Assembly (NCBI RefSeq): GCF_022581195.2
Contig: NC_061462.1
Coordinates: 12,772,001 to 12,836,000 of the forward strand
Direction: 5' to 3'
DNA from: Helicoverpa zea
Taxonomy: Eukaryota; Arthropoda; Insecta; Lepidoptera; Noctuidae
Length of the DNA: 64,000 bases
Both the position numbers and the translations under genes were made by a program. This document shows, in pieces, positions 27,301 to 37,459 of this stretch. Each line of letters begins with the position of its first letter. Within the stretch, counting starts at the first letter, position 1. The notes beneath the pieces were generated by a model. The model was not told the DNA's origin. It made no database searches and saw nothing but the letters and a program-made list of their open reading frames with translations.

Positions 27301-30300
27301 TGATCGTCGATTTGATTTGTAAGCCTTAGGTATTATATTGAATCAATCATTCACCAACCCTAAAATGAAAATTCAATTTAAAATTGCTGTTCTTGATATT
27401 CATTCATCCCCAATTATCATAGCAAGCTAGTCATTCTACCACAAGCCCTACAATCGGTTTAATTTCTGGTAGGTACCTATCTGCGTGATGTCCTAAATAA
27501 CTAGATTCCACAATACGATGGTACTGATAGCATCAGATGAGCCATCATGGCGAAACTGTAGCAAACTTCGTGAGAATTCGTGACCACTCGTAGGTATTCG
27601 GCCGATTGAACACAAGTTAGTTTTGTTAGAGATGATTATCGGAAGGAACTTACAAGTATATCACGTTTATTATTTTGTTAGGTACAAGGGTATTAATATT
27701 ATGTAATTGTTAAGCTCATCTTGTTTTCCTTGTAGAGCAAATTAACTGGTACAGAGCTCGTACAAAAATACCAGACTGGGTAAAAGACAGACCACAAGAT
27801 ATACATACGTTAATTAGGTTAAATAAGTTCATCAGATTGATGTTTAAAATATGGAAACGTAAAAATTGAAAATGAAAGCAAACTCCACTTTTCTAGTTAT
27901 TTGATAGACTAATTGTTTTTTATAAATAAAGATAATAGCCCCGAAGAGATTTCACGCCTCCATTGTGTCGCTTGTCTCATTGTAACTATTATGTCGCCCG
28001 GTTTCACTCGCTTTCCTTCACAAGGCACTGATTATAGAGGTAACCTGCGTTTATAAGCTTTTTGTTTATTTACAGCTGGATTGGAAAACTCTAATAATTA
28101 CGCTTATAGAAGAGACAATCCATCGCAAAACATGATCTGTCATATCGCTATTGTAGTTTATTTATAGCCAATTTCTTAAGAAAGGGGGAACTTACTGTCA
28201 TACTCCACAGTTACTTATTATTTATTTATTCTTCTTATTGATTCACACTGCTTTAAAAGCCAACTACAACAACAAGACTAATAGTTCTGCGTACATTACA
28301 ATCGAAACAAAACCTCTAAGTAAGTGCGATACAGGTCGTCTCCACAAAACATCGGGTCGCGATACCTTACATAACACACGTCACTAACGCTAACAGCGAT
28401 ATACATTGCTGGTTTACTTCTCCAACTGTTAAGCAATATGGCAGTGAGCCGGCAATGGACGCTGCGGTTACATTTCAAATGTATGACTTTTACTTTCGCT
28501 GTGGGAAATGTGTTTGTATGATGATTATTATGACTGAGTTATGCTGATGGAGGAACCAAATTAATGGCTTCCTTTTTTACTAGCGTCTGTGGCTCTTGAG
28601 ACTAGTAGAGGCACTTCTATTTTGTAGTACTAAAATTATATTTTTAAACTGAAGTTACCGATTCGAAATTTTCTTTCATAGTTTCATACGTTTCAGTGTT
28701 ACATAGTAAAATCGAAGGAGGCTATAGGCTAAAAAACTCAGTACACATATAGCTTCTTATGTTAATTTATCTTGATCAATAAGGCAATTAGACAGTGCCC
28801 TAATTAAAACGAATTACAATTTTACAGTAATTTGACCTGCATACAAATGTTTGAGCGATCGTGAGCTATGCTAATGTGTAATGTAAATTGCAATAGATGT
28901 TAAAAACTTAAATCATTGACACGAATACGTCAGCTATCACCCGCTGATCACCTAGTATTTAATAACAATTTGATTATCATTCATAGGTACATCAGTTACT
29001 GGAATTTATGGTCTATATGTCTGTTTATGATGTGTTTATGGTAACAAGTTTCTTCGGCATTGACTTTTATTGAATTTCACACATTTTATGCGAGCTAAAT
29101 ATAGCAAACCAGCCTGGCAGCATTATCACATTATGTACGTAACATATAAAAAAATGCCACAAATAAACAATCGATATTGACATAACGAAAATGGCGCGAA
29201 CTTTTTATACAAAACATAAAGATAAATATTGTAGAAATCGGCCGCAGTGGTTGCTTTCCTCGCGAACTCAAATATTAAGTATTTATTACATAAAACTATA
29301 AGATCAGTGACAAATGTGCTCGCATAAGTTGTAAGTCGCCATTCCAAGGTGACAGGCCGCAGTATTACTTGTGACAGGCGATTTAAATGGATTACCTGCA
29401 AGAATGTTGACTTAAATACTGATGGCCTTACTACAAAAACTTTAACAACTGTTTTACACTGGTCTAAAAAAAATGTGGCTCCAAAATGAACCTTATGTCA
29501 ACGTCATAATTTGACATTTTTTTAGACAAGTCTTAAACTGACGTTAAAAAGTTTTTGTGGTAAGATGGTCAAAGTCTCGTTTATGTTAAAAGTCGCATGA
29601 CTTAAAGCTTAAATGAGCGCGTATTTATGCTTCAAAACTAACTACTATTTACTTTCGTACTTTACTGTAATCGACATTTGTGTTATCTGTTCGTAATATC
29701 GTCGATTCCAATAAGTAAAAGGTCACGCAGCTCTTATTTATGTTACGCTTCCAAATTCTGCCGAAAATATTTAACTCTTTTATTTCTTACACAGATTTCT
29801 CTTTTGATATAACATCGGGATATGAGGCGTGAAATTATTGCAAAATATTACGCGTAAATATAACAAAATAAATAAAGAACCACATTATATTTGCTTTACC
29901 TACTTATTTAATGGCAGCATTAACCGTTACATTTGTATGGGCAATTTGAACTTCCAACTGTGAGCCGATGAACTAGTAATAATATTGAGTCACAAGTGAT
30001 AGGTCGCCTGTAGCCCGTCACCTATAAATAATACAGTCACCCATTTGCGTGAGAAGCGAATATGAAGCATTCTAATTCATTCCCACAAGTTAACGCATTT
30101 GCAACTTCGGTATTTCGGCTTTTTACGAAGAGTAAAGTGTGTAAACGTTCAACGCCTCAGCTCATCCTGCATCGTTCCAGATGCACGAGAACACGAACAG
30201 CCTATTAGCCTAGACATGCAACTTATCAACAACAACTCATTATTATAATTGCGTAACCTCCGCGGTGAAAATGGGCGGGAAAAACGTTGCCTCCATGTTG

Positions 30301-33300
30301 TATTCGAAAGTGTCATGGCGCGCACCGCGTCTTCCTCTGGGTCAGAAAAACCACTATTAATGAGGCAGACAATGAGGCGTGTGAAGTTTAAAAACGCCTT
30401 TTAAGATTAATAGATTAGTTTTTTGGCGAATCTCGTGAGGAAGTTTGTATAAGAATTAATTTTGCATCATTAACTTTTCGCGCGGTTATTAGTGGCTTTC
30501 AAATGTCAGGAAAGTACAATGAAAAATTGATTAATCTCTTCAAAGTTCACAATGCTGTGTAATTATGATTGAAAGCCGCATTCATAGTCGAAGCATCGGA
30601 AATTGTTCCGTATTAGCTAAAGATCTACGTGGACAATAACAATAAACACCAATTTCTGCTGTAGTTGTATTACGTAATGTGAAATACAATTCTTCACTCG
30701 TACAATTCCATATTCCAGGTATAGTGTTTTACACGCATATGTATCTTCTTACTAGATGCAAAAATACTTCAATGGGAGTAGCTATGATAGTAAGCGTGGT
30801 GCAGGCATCACTTGTAAAGTTTACTTCGCGCGTAATTAATCGTGTATACCTATGTATATATATAGCCCATATTATTGTACAATATAATTCCATTGATCTT
30901 GTATTTAGATTATATTCAATTAATGAATGAGAACAATTAACATATTCACACAAATAAAGCTTACCTGAACATGTTGAAACCATGGGGCGATTAACAATTG
31001 CGAATTAAAAATCCCATCAGAAATAATCATAGATGGATCTCCATCAAGTTGGCCAAGATCCTGGCTGTTGCAACCGGAGACGAGCAGCTGGTGTTCGCAC
31101 CATTTTCTCGAGAACAATATGCTTGTTGCACAGTCGTATTGTCGCGTCGTGTTCCCGCGCAAAGTTCCCGTGACCCTTATGACGTATATGTGCCGCCATG
31201 TTGGTTTAGGGTTGCCAAATTATAGGCGGTTATTGGTGGTGTAAGATATTTGCATGTGGAACAACTCTGTTGTAAATAATTTTTTTTATGCTGTCCATTG
31301 TATAGTATAGCTGAATTGGTACTTATATATCTGGGTTGACTTAACATTTGTTAATGCGTCGAATGCATGTATTATGATAATATCTTATACCTGTAGATAA
31401 ACTTGCTTATTTAATTTGCCAAAAGCTTTCAACTGAACTAGCTTGGACGACATGAAATGCTTCCTAATATAAACATTACCCTTGCCTTTCTTTATATCAA
31501 ATAGCAAACTTGTCAGTAACAGCCCTAGTTCACAATCTGACAGATTGATATCCAATAAACGTCAGTCGCTCCGATACGTATAAGCGAGCGAAGTAACGAG
31601 TATCAGGCTAAGTGGAACTCATTTCCGTGACTTTGTGCCCGAGGGGAAGTCAATGACACATTCATGTTGCGCTGAGAAGACGGACGGTTAGGTACCTACA
31701 TATTGGAAGCTGGTGATGATAGGATAAGGGGTGGATTGCTAAGAAATTATTGCTATCCTTTCAGAATAAAAAAATGATTGTTAGGTACTATTTCTGAGTA
31801 CCTACAACTCAATTTGATAATTGGCACTGAGTTATGGATAGATTTTCCGTACCAGTAGCTAAAGTTTAGAATTCACTGTTTTGGGATAATCTTAAATTTT
31901 CCCTTATTAATTATTTCCTAGATTAAATAATGTAAGAACTACTTCGAATTAGGGATACCTGTATATATTATATAGATCGGTAATGGAGATATAGTTTTAA
32001 TGCGACCTTTCCTCATATCTTTCAACGTGCAGTAAAAAGTAACAGTGAACTGTTGGCCATTACTCTCGCTGTCAGTCTACAGTGGACATCATTACCGCAC
32101 ATTATATCATATAACGCAATTATGGCCATTGTCGATTACATCATAATATTACTCTTTTATAACGTCTAGATCAACTGATAGTGAGGGTGCTGCACTCGAC
32201 AACACGAATTTGATGCACCTAAGTGATTAACTTGTTTTGAGTTAGACAATAGAGTTAGTATACATGTTATTATGAATTGTTAAACGAAGCGGATAGAGGC
32301 TGTGAAACAGGTGAATTAAAAAGTGAAAAATTCATATAATGAATTACTTAAACAGGTAATGATGCAATATTAATAAAAGTACAGTCATTATTCCACATGA
32401 ACGTAATTTCCGATTTCATAAAACGAAATTGTAACAATAAAATGTGATCCATTCATCTAATTAATGAGTTAACCACACTACATTACTAGCGTTAATAACC
32501 AACGCTAAACAGAAACAGTGTACACACGACACGGTAGTCACGTCAACACTCAGCGTGTTTGTACGTCACGTCAGACATTGTTGACGCGAACATAGTGACA
32601 CGTCAGTGTACATATAACTGGACAGGTTTATTAACACCGTATGTAATTGTGTATTGTTTTACAATGCCAATGGAATTTGGTAATGAAATATTTTATTATT
32701 GTAGTTTTATATGTGAAGTATTACCTATATCTGGCGGCTCAGAACAGTCAGGCTATATTTTTTATCTGTCACGCATTGCCGATCTATCACGATAGTGAAA
32801 TCATCAGTCCTATGTTATTTTGACTGAAATTTTACATAGAAATAAAGATCTAGTTAACATTTTCTTTGTAGATAAAAACTCACACCTCTCTTTATTCAAA
32901 CAAGTTCCCGACCCGCTTGCCCACAAGCTGTGAAACCTAACGTTTAGCATAAACCACAATTAATGATATAATTAGATTAGTCGGTGAAAGTGCATTCATT
33001 AGTGCAGGATTATCTCGTGCTTATGTTACGTCAAGTGTCTTAATAGAACAGACGAGCACATAAAACAACTTAAAGGTTTATTCAGTACAAATACATGTTT
33101 GTAACTTTGTAGTTAAGATTTAGATGTCCTACTTACCTTTTTCAAAACTTGAAATGTTTATATCCTATGTTTATTTTTCTTGAAAATGAATATAATTTCT
33201 AAGTCAAAGCGAAAGATAACTTTTGAAGAACTTCAAGGTTTTGAAAAAAATGCCAAAATGGACCATCGCACTTCGGCTTAGCATTCGGGTGATGTCGGGT

Positions 33301-36300
33301 TCTTTACTCTACAAGACCGTGACATTATTACCTATTGCCTCTGTTTCAGTTAGCCAACCAACTCACTTGTATACAAACAGCGTACAGCTTCATTTGCTAG
33401 TAATAATGCTAATTACTAACATTGAGACGGCGACTCTTTCGTGTACCAAATTTTTTTAGTCTTTTTTGTAAACCAGCAGCAAAAGAGCATTTTTTCAAGA
33501 TCTGTCTCATCGACTTGATATTCTCAGGATAAAGATACTTTAGTTGACCATAGATTTCAAAACGAAACTAATCACGGTAACCCATCACGGACCGACCTCA
33601 CTAACGCCTTAACCTCATTACCTGACCAGAAATGACATGTTTAGCAAAAAGTACATATGAGTAGGTACATATGCCAGCTTTCCCTGACAGGTCAATACTC
33701 ATCGCAGATGAGAGCACGTGCCCGCGTTATGTCATCTGTCGTTACATGCGCGCGCGCAAGTTTATTGTTAATCTCTTCCGGAAGATGGAAAATCATCGTA
33801 AATTATATGTCTGCTATGATTTGCTTGAGAAGGATACGAAATCTATACACATAATGTAAGAAGTTACAATTTGTATGTTTACGAGTATGGGGTAGGCAGT
33901 CCAGGACAACTGATACCCTGATGGGAGCCTCATGCTGCAGGTAAACGCAGTCATAGTAAGAATATTTTTCAGCAGAAGCTTAGTTAAAAGAACTGCACAT
34001 AAACGGATAGAACCCTTACTTTTACCTAAACAACTTTACATTTAAAAGTGACAGGACTTATATGCAAAGGTGCTGCCTATTGAAAATACAGTAACATCGG
34101 TAAACAAGCACAAACTATTTCAGTAATCCTAACATGAATAAATCAACTGAAGCTATAATTACTTAGTAATGACGAGTGTGAATTACATGTCACGTGCATA
34201 CACGGCTATATCCTATGATTAGTATGTGATATTACTGTAATTATCAGTAGTAATGTATGCGCATGTTCACGAATTCATTACTTATGTGTACAGAACAAGA
34301 AATAGTTTGTATGTTTAGTTAATGTCGATTTGCTGCTGTTGAGGTCAGCGAAATAAAACATAGGTCATGTTGGCAGTTGAGCAATGGGCAGATGACATAT
34401 GGTGTCCATAATTAACTAACTTTAGTACACGTTTATTTGAATACTTACCATGCTTTCACTAGCGAAACGTTTCATCTCATTTTACCCGGTATATCGTAGA
34501 GGTACATAATATGATATAGAAAGACATGCTATTCAGGCTATGGATGAATCAGTTTAATAAGTGAAGTTCATACGCATGTCCCTATGTAAATAGATTGAAA
34601 GTAGCACCCAAATGCACGGAGATAACATCAGTGTGCGTGAAAGTGAACATACGACGAGTATTTACTGCGCACGCGCACCGACTGTGACATCTCTCGCCAG
34701 ATTATCTATGCGCGGAGGATTTCGACCTCTCGCCGTGAGGAGGGAACCAAATCACCGGTTAAGAGTTATTTCGTACCAAATTGCTACATTGTGGAGGTTT
34801 ATGATCAAAAGTTGGTTAAAACGTATGATTCGTAAGACTGTCACGAAATTCAGAGTCGTCACGTCGGAAGAATAACCATAAACTGTTTTATATCCACTGT
34901 CACTGTAAATACCTAAAGTAGAACGATCATTTCGGTTAAATTCGACATAAAATACTTGGACCAGGATCTGACCTAAACTTTTTAAAAATAAAGGACCTCA
35001 ATAAACAATACGTTACACAATCCAAAGCCATCTTAACAAGGTACCAAATGCAATTAAAGGCCCAAGGTTCGCCACTGTTTGCCAACGAAACCGCGTCATT
35101 TAATTCAATTGCTAGGCCGGTGATTTGTCGCAAATCCTCGAGTACTAGGAGTGAGGCAACGTAACGACCACGGTGGGAAAGTGAAGCAATGCGGCTAAAC
35201 GATGGAACATATTGTCTTGCAGCACACGTCCAACGTGTGATGGCTCTCCTTGGGCGAAGGAATTAGAATAGCTCGTGTTTTTATAATTGTATGTTAATGT
35301 ATGACTATGTGGCTACAACTATGTACTCGTAGTACCGGCAGCGTCTGTGTGGTCTTTTTTTAGGTGAAGTTTTTCTTCTTAGTAGGTAGAACCAACTTAG
35401 GAAATATAGATAAGGATATAGAGAAGTAACTTGTTTACTTATATGCCTGTGTCTGACAGTATTCTTGTGTTGTTCCAGGTGGCGTCAGCGGTCCTGCTGC
35501 TGTCGCTGGCTGCAGCCACTCCGAGGAAGACGTACAAACGTGAAGGTAACAGTCTACCCATTACTATGGTAAACTAATGTCGATAGAGCTTCTGCACTGA
35601 AGCCTACTTAATCGATGACAATCAATGAATCTTATCAATAAACTTTGTAATGATGTATACTTTATTGCAGAGGCTCTATATGGGAGTTTTACTCACAATA
35701 TGAAATAAAGCACCAATACCATTGTTCGCAGCTCCGCTGAGTTCTTCTTACCTTCCACCCTCGCGAGGCGGTGGTGGTGGCGGTCACGGAGGAGGTGGCC
35801 ATGGAGGTGGTGGTCACGGAGGCGGTGGCGGCGGCGGTGGCTACGGAGGCGGCCGCCCATCCTCTACATACGGAGCCCCCAAGCCTTCCTACGGCCCACC
35901 GAAACCCAGCTACGGCCCCCCGAAACCGTCAAACAGCTACGGACCTCCTCCATCGTCGAGCTACGGCCCCCCGTCCCAAAGCTACGGACCTCCACCATCA
36001 AAGCCTTCAAGTACTTACGGAGCCCCCTCTAAGCCTTCAAGCACTTACGGAGCGCCTTCCAAGCCTTCCAGCACCTATGGAGCCCCGGCGAGACCCCCTG
36101 CGACTAGCTACGGCGTGCCAACCGGACCTTCTACGACATACGGCGCGCCTAAACCTTCGAAACCATCGAGCACATACGGCGCTCCTTCAAGCTCATATGG
36201 AGCCCCCGCACCATCCAGTTCATATGGTGCCCCAGCTCCCTCCAGTACGTACGGTGCACCGTCGTCCGGTCCATCCAGCTCATACGGCGCGCCTGCCCCA

Positions 36301-37194
36301 TCCAGCACGTATGGTGCCCCCTCGTCCGGCCCCTCTAGCTCGTACGGCGCTCCCGCTCCTTCCAGTTCCTACGGCGCTCCCGCCTCTCCACCATCTAGCT
36401 CTTACGGTGCTCCCGCCGCAGTTCCTTCCTCCTCTTACGGTGCCCCATCCTCATCCTACGGTGCTCCTGCCGCTGTCCCATCCTCATCTTACGGTGCTCC
36501 CTCATCCGGCGGCGGTGGCGGCGGATTCGGTAGCAGCGGCTTCGGCAGCAGTGGTTTTGGAAGCAGCGGATTTGGCTCTAGCGGTCCTTCATCCAGTTAC
36601 GGCGCCCCAGCCAGCTCCCCATCCAGTTCATACGGCGCTCCGTCCAGTACTTATGGCGCTCCTAGCAGCGGCGGCGGCGGCCACGGCTCTGGCGGCGGAC
36701 ACTCATCAGGCGGTGGCGGTGGATACTCTTCAGGCGGATCAGGTGGTTACTCGTCTGGCGGATCCGGTGGTTACTCAGGCGGATCTGGTTTCGGCGGCGG
36801 TTCCGGCGGCCATGGAAGTGGCTCGGGAGGCTACTCGTCTGGAGGCGGTGGTGGCTACTCGTCTGGCGGCGGCGGCGGTGGCTATTCGTCCGGAGGTAGC
36901 GGCGGCCACTCTTCGGGAGGCGGTGGATACTCGTCCGGCGGCGGACACTCATCCGGAGGTGGTGGATACTCGTCTGGCGGCGGTCACTCTTCGGGCGGCG
37001 GTGGATACTCATCCGGCGGTGGTCACTCGTCCGGAGGTGGTGGCTACTCATCAGGCGGTAGCGGAGGGTACCCGTCAGGTGGCGGCGGAGGCTACTCCTC
37101 GGGCGGTGGCTCGGGAGGCTACTCGTCGGGCGGCGGCAGCGTGCCGGCAACCATCAGCCAGGGCTATGACTCCAACGGTGGCTATGTGTACTAG
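18298..37194 (+). CDS. Resilin-like / glycine-rich cuticular repeat protein (spliced, 3 coding exons)
   Basis: The coding exons 18298-18318, 35479-35545 and 35732-37194 join in phase to give 516 residues, with GT-AG junctions throughout. The start ATG at 18298 follows 'caccaag' and begins a hydrophobic signal peptide (MVHFKLA then VASAVLLLSLAAA), probably cut near residue 20, so the protein is secreted. Next come a short basic stretch (TPRKTYKRE), a Gly/His segment, about 20 Tyr-Gly-(Ala/Pro)-Pro repeats such as SSSYGAP, a GSSGF block, and a long run of GGYSSGG/GGHSSGG repeats, ending SQGYDSNGGYVY. YGAP-type and GGYSGG-type repeats are the elastic units of resilin, in which tyrosines are cross-linked. 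Unlike resilin, no Rebers-Riddiford chitin-binding domain separates the blocks. Alternatives are a mucin-like (Drosophila Muc91C type) or generic glycine-rich cuticular protein. Structure is certain to good confidence; an elastic role is inferred. Confidence 0.85.
22595..22602. repeat. Target duplication, left, of the outer hAT element
   Basis: 'gtggtagg' immediately left of the outer element; it recurs at 26731-26738. The shared string extends to 10 bp if one terminal base on each side is counted. Confidence 0.85.
22753..22760. repeat. Target duplication, left, of the inner hAT element
   Basis: 'gtactaac', repeated exactly at 26029-26036. It fits the nTnnnnAn preference seen for many hAT elements. 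Confidence 0.9.
22761..26028 (+). mobile_element. Complete hAT transposon, 3268 bp
   Basis: The terminal inverted repeats share 'taggagtgggt' at both ends (11 perfect bases, then partial match), flanked by an exact 8-bp duplication. The interior carries one intact transposase gene (23526-25475). Subterminal sequence is rich in 'ctatatat' and its complement: about three 'tatatagtttc' copies on the right and 'gaatctatatat' copies on the left. Clean ends, a perfect duplication and an undamaged gene suggest a recent insertion. Confidence 0.93.
23526..25475 (+). CDS. hAT transposase (BED zinc finger, ZBED1/Ac-like)
   Basis: A single uninterrupted exon encodes 649 residues, the usual length for the family. 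An N-terminal BED zinc finger (C25, C28, H44, H49) binds DNA, followed by a Ser/Thr/Ala-rich linker to about residue 110. The RNase-H-like core shows DLWTS (D207), VTDN (D274), a CxxH motif (C293/H296) and TRW near 358-360. The C-terminal hATC dimerisation region spans roughly 560-640 and includes the conserved C-E-R-I-F-S block. By analogy with Hermes, D207, D274 and E611 are the catalytic triad, and all are present. It would cut and paste the element by hairpin-forming transposition. AATAAA overlaps the stop region (about 25470) as a possible poly(A) signal. Domestication is unlikely given the intact ends. Confidence 0.95.
   Translation: MSRINSSILWDYFDKTNLVDKKAKCRVCGDSYSYKGTTGNLKAHLKKKHLDAYTRVATGQQDITTFQTASASQIIAADSSATPSTSATITTLANPIASTSTAANPTVSPPRHVRQQGIERYGATKKISGDLKRKIDNDVLDLFIDSYHPFTLVEERAFKKVMRWIPGYQLPTRKTISNVMIPALYNKNEETLKTTLGSIEHLCLTADLWTSRANESYLAVTGHFITEEFELKTILLDCSNFEDSHTSENIQSVLNDVMSKYELTLNKINFIVTDNAANIQRAVTNIGWKHYGCYGHTLNLILQNAITREQTLQSVLDKVKKIVRFFKKNSTALEKLLKAQTNDQPNCVPKRLIQEVPTRWNSSFHMIRRFVELEHCIRSTVAVIRKDLPIITNEEWLLLAEVTKILKPFEDATESMSGEKYMTGSSVIVMTRCLISSCDKLLDEEFCDVSKELIYTLRTGLITRFSNLERSGTFSVCTFLDPRYKLAVFSDENEIINTKKRVQDLVSGIIAQERAREEAPVSASEDHNADKFSPWTILNEIVGKKQNVGTPVSKAIKEIDGYLNDDLLPVFTGTTWNCPLEWWRKHKFTYPYLAKLLKRYGNIMATSVPCERIFSKTGLIINDRRTRLTTSKVNQLVSLNVNLDENRFK
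26029..26036. repeat. Target duplication, right, of the inner hAT element
   Basis: 'gtactaac', exact copy of 22753-22760. Confidence 0.9.
26731..26738. repeat. Target duplication, right, of the outer hAT element
   Basis: 'gtggtagg', exact copy of 22595-22602. Confidence 0.85.
29431..29560. mobile_element. Small MITE, TA-flanked
   Basis: This 130-bp element starts 'ctacaaaaactttaac' and ends with the inverted 'aaaaagtttttgtgg'. Inside, 'gtctaaaaaaaatgt' is mirrored by 'acatttttttagac'. TA lies on both sides, which fits a Tc1/mariner-type target duplication. No coding capacity. Confidence 0.6.
35479..35545 (+). CDS. Cuticular gene, second coding exon
   Basis: 67 bp, acceptor 'tgttccag' and donor GTAAC. 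It completes the signal peptide and encodes the basic TPRKTYKRE segment, ending one base into an Ala codon that is finished in the next exon (GCT). Confidence 0.85.
35732..37194 (+). CDS. Cuticular gene, last coding exon with all repeats
   Basis: 1463 bp, acceptor 'ttgttcgcag', stop TAG at 37192-37194. It is strikingly GC-rich against the surroundings and strongly biased to Gly, Ser, Tyr, Pro and Ala codons. The open frame extends a few codons upstream into the intron, but the ATG-bearing exons at 18298 and 35479 supply the true N-terminus. The same composition leaves other frames open across the exon by accident. Confidence 0.9.
35870..36680 (+). repeat. YGPP/YGAP coding repeat block
   Basis: Direct repeats of about 21-36 bp encode P-S-Y-G-P-P-K and then S-S-(S/T)-Y-G-A-P units. 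Codon usage varies between copies, so the repeats are kept by protein-level selection rather than by very recent duplication. Confidence 0.85.
36680..37140 (+). repeat. GGYSSGG/GGHSSGG coding repeat block
   Basis: Short direct repeats encode Gly-Gly-(Tyr/His)-Ser-Ser-Gly-Gly. Near 36900-37050 there is a more regular alternation of GGYSSGG and GHSSGGG (about 42 bp per double unit), which suggests recent unequal exchange there. Confidence 0.8.
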
Positions 37195-37450
37195 GCCCTG
37201 TAGGCTCTTAGCATCCTAGCACTAATATACAATAGTCAATTATTAAGTTATCGCAGTATCTTCAGTAATCGTTACCAATGTCACAAATTATGTATGTATT
37301 GAAGTAGGGCTCTAGTGAAAACTATATATGTATTAGATATTAAAACTGACGGAGTACATGGAACACTTCGGAAACTCACTGAATGTGTGAAGCAATAGGA
37401 AATACAAAGGCTGCATTACTAAGAGATCGAAGCTTTCCGTGTATTCTGGT

Positions 37451-37456
37451 AATAAA
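37451..37456 (+). terminator. Candidate poly(A) signal of the cuticular gene
   Basis: AATAAA 257 bp past the stop codon. Other AT-rich candidates lie further on (about 37640-37680), so the actual 3' end is uncertain. Confidence 0.4.
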
Positions 37457-37459
37457 TTG

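Larger units (their letters stand above)
18319..35478 (+). other. 17.2-kb intron of the cuticular gene
   Basis: The intron begins GTAAGT and ends 'tgttccag'. It holds the nested hAT pair (22603-26730) and one MITE (29431-29560). The remainder is AT-rich with no recognised gene. Open frames at 19104-19643 (plus) and 20781-21281 (minus) have no known domain, are rich in AT-derived residues, and are taken as chance. A GC-richer patch near 20230-20400 and another near 20815-20935 are unexplained. Confidence 0.7.

Noticed and set aside
36662..37150. Arg/Ser-rich open frame on the minus strand inside the cuticular exon
   Set aside because: Mirror of the Gly/Ser codon repeats; no promoter, splice sites or recognisable domain.
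35771..37219. Long open frame overlapping the cuticular exon in the +1 frame, rich in Pro, Ala, Leu, Thr
   Set aside because: It exists only because the GC-rich, Gly/Ser/Tyr-coding repeats lack stops in other frames. It has no signal peptide, and splicing and domain content support the other frame.
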